Shown: piece by piece, positions 54,745 through 64,000 of the stretch
Layout of the letters: each line of letters starts with the position of its first letter
Position numbering within the stretch: position 1 is the first letter of the stretch
Source of the DNA: Gambelia wislizenii
Taxonomy: Eukaryota > Chordata > Lepidosauria > Squamata > Crotaphytidae
NCBI GenBank assembly: GCA_030847615.1
Contig: JAUMIR010000005.1
Coordinates: 243,512,645-243,576,644, forward strand
Direction of reading: 5' to 3'
DNA: 64,000 nucleotides
Notes under the pieces: generated by a model
The model's database searches: none
Told to the model about the DNA's origin: nothing
Seen by the model: only the letters and a program-made list of their open reading frames with translations
Made by a program: the position numbers and the translations under genes

Positions 54745-54862
54745 AGAATGGACGCCGGCTATAGGTTGTCCAGAGAGGCCTTTTCTGCTAAGCCATCTTG
54801 AATCCTATCTTGAGAGAAAGGCAAGGTATAATTTCAATTAACAACAACAACAACAACAACAA
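54745..54862 (+). mobile_element. SINE-like tail with (AAC)n
   Basis: The phrase taagccatcttgaatcctat then cttgagagaaaggcaaggta and an (AAC)n run resembles the 3' tail of reptile SINEs. The head is not recognisable. Confidence 0.45.
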
Positions 54863-57230
54863 TCTTTCTCTGTCCTGAGCCAGAAAGTCAAAGAGGTTCC
54901 ATTTAGAACACACACACGTACATGCATACACACACATGTCTTGGCAGGGATATCGTATAACACCCCACTTTGTAATTGCCTTTTTTATGGTTTCTCACCT
55001 ACCCTCAGGCCTGACTTCACTTCCTCCCACACACTAAAATACATAACAACTACATTGCCCATAAGAATAAAAATACATGGTACGCTGACTCACACCAGTA
55101 ATTGCTGGCAAAAGTACATTTTCAACCACCACCTGAAAACAAAATTCTTCATAACACTTTTTATTATCAGGGTAAAGAGAACATTGCATTAAAACAGGGG
55201 TTGGGAAAGTATAGCCCATAAGCTGCATAGATAGCTGTCCTAAGATCCCCAAAGTCCTCAGATCCCCCATTTTCCCTACATTTCAACTGAAAATTAAATT
55301 TAAAAACACACCAAAAAGCCCTATCCAAACTGTCAGAAACATGGCCATTTGGGTTCCCCTGCCCTCAACAATATGAAAAATGCCCATATTTTGGCCAAGT
55401 CCCAGAGCCAGAAGTGGCATTGTGTCATCTTTGGTCATGCTGGGGATGACAGTGAGGTCTGCAGGGGAGCAGCAGGGGAAATGTATCTCCCCCCTCTGGG
55501 ATTGCCCATCTCTGTACTAGATGGAGCACCACCATGCTGAATGCTCTGCTAACCCAGATGTTGGGAGGTGGGGAGAACCAGAACTATCAAGCAGATCAGT
55601 TGCATCTTTTTGCACCCTTTTCATTGCTGCTGTCCCATTATTCTGGCCACGGTGAAACACCAAGCAGGTGTCGTGGCTAAGATGGGAAGAGGGTGGAAAG
55701 GAAGGGAGAAGACAGAATCTGTTCAACTGGAGATCATTTTGCCTTTCTGATGTTCCAGCTCTGCTGCGAAGCCTGTAATAATAAGCTTAATACTAAGTGC
55801 AAAATCTCGCCCTGTGTTTAGCTGGAATCTCTTCCACATTTCCCTCTGCTGGCAATTATGGTGCCAGTATGTCAAGGCAACAGATGGCCTTGGCTTTATC
55901 TCTGAGTGTGCTCTTTAATAAGGGCTCTTGCTTGGTTCTGCCTCATTTTGTCTTGCACAGGCCTTATCCTGGCTATGAGCTGCAGTCTGTTAGGTGAGTT
56001 GTACTTTTTTCCCCCTTCCCTGCTCCAATTCTTGAACACATTTCCCTTAATTAAATGTTCAAGCAAGGGCTTCAAATGATGGCTTTGATCCAGAAACACC
56101 ACACAGCCTGAGACTCAAACATGGCTTTCCATTCACATCTGCATTAAGAGGTGTGATAACTTCCTTGCATTAAGAGAGTAAGCTCATCTGCAAGGACAGA
56201 CTGGCTCTCTGTAATGAATCTCCATTGTACCCACTTAAGTATATATCCAGAATCCTGTTGTTATCATTCACATGTGTACATTTCTTTACATGTGTACACG
56301 TTGTGTTTGTTTGTTTTTTGTACAATGGATGTATTTAGTTTGTGGTTTTGTAAGCAAAGTTCCACAAATTTCATATGCAGTTGCACATTTGTGGATGGGG
56401 CACAATGATGGTCTTTATCACAGGAGGCTGAAATTGCACAATTACAATGGGATAGTTGCATAAATGGGTTCCTGTTATCACACAATGTTGTCGTCTTTGC
56501 ATGGTCTCTGTGTGCTTCACCTGTTAATTATGCGTAACTTTTCGTTGATGGGCAAAACCCATCAATAGCTTTCAATATCACTCTTTTCGCAGTATTGACA
56601 AGTGTGTGAAATCATGTCCCATTGTAATCATGTGATTACAGCATGAATAGACAGTCCTCTCACTTTCCCAATGACAACACATAATTAAACTTCCAGGGGA
56701 GAATGTGAAGAGGACCAACAGGACACTGTTTTAATGAACTGTTGTCTTTGCATCATACATTTTTATGTTTGTTTCAGTGTTTATTTGTGAAGCTCTTTCA
56801 TTATGCATTTATTTTTGGTGTTTTTAACTGAAGTCGTGTCTTCTTGCGAGAACAGCTGAAATCTCACCCATGCAAAATCATGAAGGTAAGAGAAAATTCT
56901 TCTTAAATGTGTATGTGCAGGCCAGCATGAAGCATTAATACTCTGTCCTTAGAAGGCAATGCAAAAAGAAGCGTTACTATAGCACAAGCTGAAGTCCTGT
57001 TTTTAAACTGCTAGTGGTGGTTGTGGAATAATTCCATGGCAGTTGTATTGCACAATTACGATAACGTGTGATAATTACTGCAATTATGCCACTATGTTTC
57101 TGCTTTCCTCAATTGTGGAATTACAGCGTTTTTAGATGCTAGTCAGATAAAGTGCTATTTTTCTGTGTCTTCAATGTATTATTGTTGTTATTGTTACTAA
57201 TACTTGTACTACTACTATGATTATTTCTCA
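54863..57230. other. intergenic sequence, no gene recognised
   Basis: About 2.4 kb without an exon-like frame or a repeat I can assign. Confidence 0.4.
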
Positions 57231-57234
57231 CCCT

Positions 57235-57620
57235 TTTCCTAGTTCAGAACTTACGGTGGCTTAGGAAACAAGCATAGCTTAAAATTCACATCATAGAAAA
57301 GTTGATGGGTATCTGTCCCTGAAATTAAAACCAGTTAAACAATTGCCAAAAGAAAGCAACAAATAGACAATACACCACATTATATGAGGCCTTTCCCCCC
57401 TGAGCAATCCGTCTTCAAAGGCCTGCTGAAACAAGAAAGTCTTCACCTGCCTACAGAAGGATGGCAAGAAAGATACCAGTCTAATCTCTCTGGGGAGGGA
57501 GCTCCAGAGCTTGGGAGCAGCCACCAAGATGGCCTCTCTCATGTTCCCACCACATGTAACTGTGAGGGTGGTGGTACAGAGAGAAGGCGCCCTGTAGAAG
57601 ATCTCAAAACTGGGAGCTTG
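57235..57620 (-). mobile_element. L2-like LINE 3' region relic
   Basis: The minus-strand frame 57542-57291 begins REAILVAAPKLWSSLPREIR, followed by FCRQVKTFLFQQAF, resembling the end of an L2/CR1-clade ORF2 (AAPxLWNxLP, KTxLF). Decayed, no terminal repeat identified. Confidence 0.6.
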
Positions 57621-58036
57621 TCTAAACGGTGAAAATACTCCTCATAGAATTCAAGGAGAATACTTTTGTCCCATTGCGATCCCACATCATTTTACCGTAT
57701 TTAGAAGGAGGGGGGCAAAATGCCATATACTCCAATGGAAAAACCTTCACAGATTTCCCTGAAGTTTTTTAAAAACTGCAATGGAAATGTGCATTCCTGC
57801 TCGCTGTGACAACTGATTTGCTTTGCTGCACTTTCCTGATAAGAGCAGAAGAGGAAAGCTGATAAGTCAGATGTTTGTGGAGCTGGAGCTTTTGGGCAAA
57901 GCAGTGCCTGGAACCGCCATGTTGGATTTTCACCATAGCGATAGTGCACTGAGGCAACAAAACAGCCTTTCCCTCCTTGTTTATTTAAGTGGAAGGTTGC
58001 ACTTCTGCACCTTGCATTTGCTTTTTAAAAAACTGA

Positions 58037-58636
58037 GGGTGCGTCTATACGATCATAAAAAAATCCGTTTGGGGGGTAAAAAATACGAATAGGCTGTCGT
58101 TCGTATGCATACGAACTGCCCACATGATTTTTTACCCCCCTAAACTCCACATGACTCCCTCTTCCCCAAGCTGGCTGGAGCGAGCAAGCCAAGTGGTGGT
58201 TTAAAATCTCCCGCTGCTTTTTTTAAAAAAGGTTTCTGCTTTGCGGACAGTCGGTTTTCCCTATTCACAATATAAAATAAAAATAAATAAACATAATTCA
58301 CGGACTTACCGGACTCTCGCTAGCTGGGAATCCAACATGGCGGGCGCTCCCAATTCCCCTCCATGCTAGCCCCGCCCCCCTCTACTCAGCCAGCCAATCA
58401 GATTACACAGCCTGTTCGTATGTGTACGAACGGACTGTACAGACCTGTCAGCCATCCGAACGGCATACGGATTTCTCATCATGATCCACTTTCCCTCCCG
58501 AATACCGCATGTGAGTATTTCAGGGTGGAAAACCTCCCCACCTCTTTTGGATGCGTGTGAATCCAAACGGCCGTGTGTACCAAAGCACGAACTTCTACAC
58601 GCCGTACGTATTATTTAAATTGTATAGATGGGACCA
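58037..58636. mobile_element. 600-bp CpG-rich TIR element with TACGAAC words
   Basis: The left gggtgcgtctatacgatca and right aattgtatagatgggacca are imperfect inverted ends. The inside has repeated mirror words cgttcgtatgcatacgaact, gttcgtatgtgtacgaacgg and aacggcatacgg. The middle (aatccaacatggcgggcgc, gccaatcagattacacagcc) recurs at 9430-9712. Confidence 0.7.
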
Positions 58637-58940
58637 TACTGTTCGGCAGCAGCAACTTGTGAGAATGACCAATGAGGATGACCAGCTTTGAGATGCTTCT
58701 GTGGTTATAAATAATGCCTCAGAGCCACCAGGCAAAGAGAGACGGGGGGGGGACTCACATTCCAGCTAAAGGGCGCTTGGTAGAGACTGGGCAAAGAGTC
58801 CAGACTCCCAGCCAATGAACATAGAGATTCAGAACTGCATCTCCTCATGAGTAGAGTAGGGATGCGTTTCAATAGAATGCATTAGGACCCATGTTTTGTT
58901 TTTAAACTTGGCTGGAATGACTGAGACTAAGGACTTTATC

Positions 58941-59490
58941 AGGCCAGTCAAATAAGGCGTCATAAAGATGCATAATTATCACGAAAGATTGCATGTACCA
59001 GATGACTTTGCCCTTTTGCAATCATATATTGTTTTAAAAATATAGTTTTTTTATTGACAGCTCAAGCCATCAATTGATCCCTGTAGTGATTTTCTGCCGG
59101 CATTGCTGGCTTTTGAGTCCACGCGCCATTGTACTCACGTGAATGCAGCGTCATGGGCAAACACTTCCGGGTGCAATTGGGACAGCCAGATAGGGGGCAC
59201 TCTTTTTATGATCCCCCCCCCCCGTGTACTTGGAACTTTTAAAGTGCGTTTTGGTGCTTTCTTGAACTTTTTTGTTTAATTTCCTGTGCAAGCATCTTCT
59301 CGCAAAATTAGATGAGATTTGAAACCAGGAAGTGAACAGAGCTCCGTTCACACCACATTAGTGCCTGGGAAGCCTTTTTAATGGGAAGAAGGTAAGGTCT
59401 GGTGGGGAGAGTTCTTTTCCCAGCATAAAAACACCACAATTTATGCCAGCAAAAGAACTTTTACAGGGGGTGGTTTGATAAAGTCCTGTA
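58941..59490 (-). mobile_element. GGACTTTATCA-terminus TIR element, copy 2 (reverse)
   Basis: The left end is ggactttatcaggcc and the right end tttgataaagtcc. Read in reverse it follows copy 1: ttttgctggcataaat, cttaccttcttcc, gagctctgttcacttcctgg, acttttaaagtgcg mirrored, and ttgatggcttgagctgtcaa. It contains a 10-C run near 59213-59222. Confidence 0.82.
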
Positions 59491-59499
59491 TGTAACTTT

Positions 59500-60475
59500 G
59501 TAACTCCAAGTATGCCTGAAAGGAAAGTGCTTTTCATGTAAAGAGATACCCTTTTGCTATGTAGATTCTGCTTAGAATAAACACCCTTTAAAGCTCTTCT
59601 TTCTTCCATACCCTCTTTCACGTGCCTGCTCTGCTTGGTCTCACTCTCCACAGGGGTAGGAGCAGGAAAAGTTCTGCAGCTACAGAGTGGAAGGTAGAAG
59701 TTGAACCCTGTAACTTCCCACTGATTACACTTAAGGGGATTAAAGTTAGTGGTTGATGTCAGTATAGATAGTCTCTAGAGATCCCATTCCACTCAGGTAG
59801 AAGTAGAAGGAAGGGACCCTAGAAAACATTGACAGGCTCTTTAAATGTTGTGCAAAGAGAAAAAGATTAACTAACACATATTGACTAGAATCCTGTTGGT
59901 ATATTATGCACGGGTATGTTCCCCTGTGGACTTAGTTGGACATTTTTGACTGATGCACAACATCTGCATCCAGTTGATGTGGATACATATTCAGTCATGT
60001 GTTTGTTTGTGAATTCAGTTGTTGTTAAAAACAAGGGTCGAATGAATGTGTGATCTGCATTTTGGAATCCTGATGTAAGATTTCAGCCACGGAAAGCAGA
60101 GATACCATTGAATTAAATCAATTAAACTTATCCAGATTCAACCGTTTAGGATTAACAGTTCTGTAGTGATAAATGGGTCCAAGTACATCCAGTTCTCCTT
60201 CCCCCCTCTTACAGTTTTTAATTAGATGTGCAGGGAGTGTGCCCACTCTTTTTGCAATAAATCAATGCTCTGTATTTTGTTTGGTATTTCTGAATACCCT
60301 ACTAGATTGGGCTGTGAAAATCCCAAGTGCAAGCTGCTTTTCCTGATTCCTGGCTGCTAGTAATTGGAAACATTATTCAGATCTGCTTCTTAAATTGGAC
60401 TAGTGATATCTTGAAAAAGGGCTGGCAGGAAAGGACACGGAGAGGCTGCTAGTCATAACAACAAAGATTCAGAAG
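59500..60475. other. intergenic sequence, no gene recognised
   Basis: No exon-like or assignable repeat content. Confidence 0.4.
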
Positions 60476-60483
60476 ATGTAGAC

Positions 60484-60960
60484 CAGGGGTTCTTCACCTG
60501 GGGTCCACAGACTCCCAGGGGGCTGCAGTGTCGTCACAGGAGGTCTGCAAACTCTTGAAGGCTGCTTAGCCCATCTCCACCCTGCAGTGGAACAGCCATG
60601 TGACAGGATCCAAGGCAAAGGCTGGCTGGCTGGCTTGGCGTGCACATTACCATTCAATCTCCTCCAGCCACAAACTTGCAGAAAGAAGCAGAAGAAAAGT
60701 CTTCCCTCTTCCTCCTCCAATGACTTCGAGGGAAGGTGTATTTATTTATTTAGATTATTTATACCCCACTCTTCAGCCACAAAGCCTGTGTGGCTTACAA
60801 ATTGTTAATTTAATGGATAGTGTAAATGCATTATTATTTTTATCAGGTGTCATTATTATTATTACTATTATTATTGTTTTAAATCTTAAATCTTGGGGGT
60901 CCACAGCAACAAAAGATAGTTAAAGGGGGTCCCTGGTAAAGAAAAGGTTAAGAACCACTG
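60484..60960 (-). mobile_element. non-autonomous hAT element (TTAACC termini) with perfect 8-bp target duplication
   Basis: The left end is CAGGGGTTCTTCACC and the right end ggttaagaaccactg. The flanks are the identical 8-mer atgtagac at 60476-60483 and 60961-60968. It is reversed relative to 34376 and 45639 and carries a SINE piece at 60739-60812. Confidence 0.92.
60739..60812 (-). mobile_element. 3' fragment of SINE family B inside the hAT element
   Basis: Reads tttatttatttagattattt, ataccccactcttcagccac and gtgtggcttacaaattgtta, the tail of 19738-20020 on the same strand. Only about 70 bp are present. Confidence 0.78.
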
Positions 60961-60968
60961 ATGTAGAC

Positions 60969-63257
60969 CACAAGAGGAGATGAGGCAGAGAAAGTGCTGG
61001 GAAATACCCAGAGACAGAGATGAGCCCAATAAATTTCAGTTACTCCCCTCCAAAAAATCCTCAGGATATCTTCTTGCTCTTTAAGAAATGATCTCTTAGA
61101 GAAGAAATCTTGGCAAACTTTTCCTCCGTAAGAAAAGTACCGGTATATCATTATTCATTGTGTCCTAAGGGAGGTGTTTTGATGTCCATTAATTAGAACA
61201 TGTTGGGTTGTGATATATCTTCAGAGACAAATCTCATTTTACACTAGGTTGAGCTTCACCTCTCTCACAAGTTTTCACAACAGGATATAGCCATATCTCT
61301 ACCAAATTCTGCTCACCATCTTATCCAGAGACATCTGATGAGACACCATGGGACAGAGAATGCTGGGCTAGATGGAACTTTTATCTAATCCATCAGTGCA
61401 AATCGTATGGCTTTAAGTAAGAGGTGAGAAAGTGTCCCTTAAGAAAAAGTTAAATGCAACATAAATACATCCCTCACCATATATATTCTTTTGCTGAATC
61501 CTGGAACTGAAAAAAAGAAAACCACCCTCTGTCTGAGGGCCACAATAGACAGTGGTCTTGGCAGCCATATTGGTTGATCATGTTTCTGCCTCATCTGTGT
61601 GTCCGTGTGCACAGATGATTTTGAACATCAAATGGGTGCATTGGTGAGAGGACGTAAATTCTTCCCTCCTTACTTTCCACAGTCCATCACTCAATTTTTC
61701 TCCCTTCCCTCCTCCTCAGCCTTTATTTGAGGCAAAGAAAGATCTGTTCTTGGAAAAAAGTACCTGAAAAAAGTACCATAGCAAGACAAGGGTGGTGTCT
61801 TATGAGAGGCGGCTGTCTGCATACCTTCCCCATGTTGTTGTACAATGCTAAAGACCATGACCTGGATGTCACTTGTCCAGTCTCAATCATGGCTTCAGCA
61901 CATGGTGTAAGGCAAATTCCTTTCCCCCTTATTTCAAAGAGCACTAAATTATATGTGTACAAGACATGAACAAAGAAAAGAGGACAGCAAGATTGGCAGT
62001 GTCAGCTATTTGTGTCCAGTGACTTGATAGCTGCTGGAGGGAGGACATAGAATTGCATAGGGGGATCTATGCTTCAGTGTATAATCTCAGCCTTGTAGAA
62101 TTGCATAGGTGGATCTATGCTTCAGTGTATAACCTCAGCCTTGTAGTTACATTATTTGACATTCCACATGCATGATAATGAACCAGAGGTTTCACAACAT
62201 AATTTCACACACTGTGAAACAAACACCAACGTTTATGTAAAGCTACTCCAAAGCAGAGAATGTTGCTCTTGCGGATTGCTTTTCCAACTCTGGATGTGCA
62301 GCGGAGGTGGCAAGAAAGTTTGGGAACAAGCATGCCATGGGTTAACCCCAAAGTAGCAGAGTGCACCACTTGGGGTGCACAATAAGGTAGCTATAGATTC
62401 TATGTTAACAGAGGACAGTCCTCTGTTTGAAGGAGTTGTCAGTTTGAAGACTGGGGCCAGTCTATATCTGGATTAAGAATGCATTTGCATTTGCATAATT
62501 TTAAAGTACTGTGCTGTGAGCTGACACATAATCTGTAGCTGCTGCTCTTATTTATTCTTTTAATGGTTTATGCATTGAATATTCATTATTATTTAAATGG
62601 TTTCATTATTTATCTGAATATTAAAATGTTAAAATGGGTTGGAATCTGCTTGTGTGTGTGCGTGCTTTTCAAAGAAACACTTTGAAAAAGGCTAAAAATC
62701 TGTTAAATAAACAAAGAACACCCCAAAAAATGACAGAACAAGTAGAAGAGGGAACTCTACCTGTTCCTATTCACACTATTCACTTTGTATTATCCATGCT
62801 AAAGCATGGGCACCCCTGCTAGACAGCAATTATTATGCATGTCTTTAAACAACAGTGCAGGCCAATGGCAGATATAAGCAGCAAGCGGTCACACATCTAC
62901 ATGATCAACAAACTATGCCTGCTGAAATTCCCTTTGCTGACCCGTACAAGGGCCTTATTTGCTTTTTCATTGGCTACCCCGCTCCCAAGGCAAAGCTAAA
63001 CAGATACAGTAGATTTAAATTATCATGGTTCCAGAGTGGATGTATTAACTATTTCAAACAAGAAGGAACAACTTGGACAGAAACCCTTGTTGCCACATGA
63101 CTGCGGAACAGCATTCCCAGATCTCAGGGCTTGGCCCTTCTGCTCCCATCCTCAGGATGAGGGGAATAATCTCAGGGTGAGAACACTATCTAGAAAAATG
63201 CCTGTGTGTGTACACATCCTCCTATGTTAAACTTTTTAAAAAAATCTTAATTATTTA
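60969..63257. other. intergenic sequence, no gene recognised
   Basis: Apart from the 48-bp duplication there is no coding or repeat signal that I can support. Confidence 0.4.
62048..62143 (+). repeat. 48-bp tandem duplication
   Basis: The unit tagaattgcataggnggatc to cagccttg occurs at 62048-62095 and 62096-62143 with two differences (ggg/ggt and aatctc/aacctc). Confidence 0.92.
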
Positions 63258-63796
63258 GGACTTTATCAGACACATCCCTTTTAAACATTCTTTTGCCAGC
63301 AGAAAAAAAATTATGTTGGCAAAAGAATGTTCTCTCCCCCCACACTTACTTTCTAATCGCGACAAAGGCTCCTGGCAATAAAAAGGAAGTGAATGGGACT
63401 CTGTTCACTTCCTTGCTTGAAATCTTGCACGATTTCATCGTGCAGGAAATTTAAAAATAAAAAGCAAAATAAACATCAAAAAGTGAAACAAACAAAAAGT
63501 GAAACACACACACACTTAAAATGTCCCAAGTAACCCAAGGAGGAGCATAAAGAGTGAAACCTACCTAGATGTCCTGATCTGACACAGAAGTGTTTGTGCT
63601 AGAGAGGGCATTGCCGGGGTAAGTACAAGATATAAAGGGAAAGTGGTATTGCATGCTGGAAATGCCAGCAAAAAAGTGGCAGGGAGATGTATTGACGGCT
63701 GAAGCCATCAATTAAAAACGCCGGGGTTTGGCCAGGACATAACCATGAAAGGGCAATGTCATCTGATGATGCCATATTTTTCCTGTTCTGATAAAG
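63258..63796 (+). mobile_element. GGACTTTATCA-terminus TIR element, copy 3
   Basis: The left end ggactttatcaga and right end tctgataaagtcc form a perfect 13-bp inverted pair (left 63258-63270). The inside follows copy 1: tttgccagcagaaaaa, tggcaaaagaatg, cttactttc, tctgttcacttccttg, ttaaaatgtcccaagta, ttgacggctgaagccatcaa. Confidence 0.85.
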
Positions 63797-64000
63797 TCCA
63801 TACTCTGAGCAGCTGTGGTTGACACATCCTGCTTGATAACCTCCCCATATTCTCCAACATTTCATATTGTGGCAAAGCAAGATCAGAGGGTGGTCAAGCT
63901 GGCAAATGGTATTAATGAGGAAACTACACAAGTGAGGAGTGGCTGCAGCAGTTTGCTTTTGCCTGAACCTACTGGAAAGGGCAATATTTTGCCCCTCCTC

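Overview
The window is vertebrate nuclear DNA, most likely from a squamate reptile and perhaps an iguanian lizard. It contains one recognisable host gene in spliced form, surrounded by a diverse repeat load: young CR1 LINEs with the ATTCTATG terminal repeat, an L1 with a long open ORF2 part, older L2-like LINEs, three kinds of SINE (two tRNA-derived, one 5S rRNA-derived), and many short DNA transposons (hAT, pogo/Tigger-like and unclassified TIR elements). The species call is inference from repeat style. A turtle or crocodilian is less likely because of the L1 and SINE content.

Region 1-23.2 kb carries the 3' half of an IQSEC-family gene on the + strand, best matched to IQSEC2 (BRAG1), an Arf guanine nucleotide exchange factor of excitatory synapses. 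Eight coding exons can be placed with GT/AG sites and continuous phase: 1170-1336, 2042-2181, 5762-5887, 9948-10047, 11156-11317, 13216-13308, 20369-20412 (a 44-bp microexon) and 22765-23202. Together they encode 422 residues: the second half of the Sec7 domain, the PH domain, a linker, a proline-rich tail and a C-terminal PDZ ligand ending in SLV. The N-terminal half (IQ motif, catalytic glutamate of Sec7) lies upstream of the window.

The introns hold repeats: a SINE ending about 30 bp before the 1170 exon; a 182-bp hAT element with a perfect 8-bp target duplication 27 bp after the 2181 donor; an antisense CR1 (3.4-4.8 kb); an L2 relic (8.5-8.9 kb); a CR1 fragment (10.6-11.1 kb); an antisense 3.7-kb L1 with a CR1 scrap inside it (15.3-19.0 kb); and a palindromic transposon split by a SINE (19.4-20.1 kb).

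Region 23.2-64 kb is the 3' UTR followed by about 40 kb with no host gene that I can recognise. It contains a second near-identical CR1 (46.7-48.0 kb) placed against an older CR1, three related hAT elements (34.4, 44.9-46.0 and 60.5 kb), three copies of a roughly 550-kb-scale-independent, 540-590 bp family with GGACTTTATCA termini (38.8, 58.9 and 63.3 kb), several palindromic MITEs, and microsatellites. No CRISPR, operon, or novel enzymatic system is present. The most interesting items are the frame-setting microexon, the splice-site-proximal insertions, and the datable nests of transposons.
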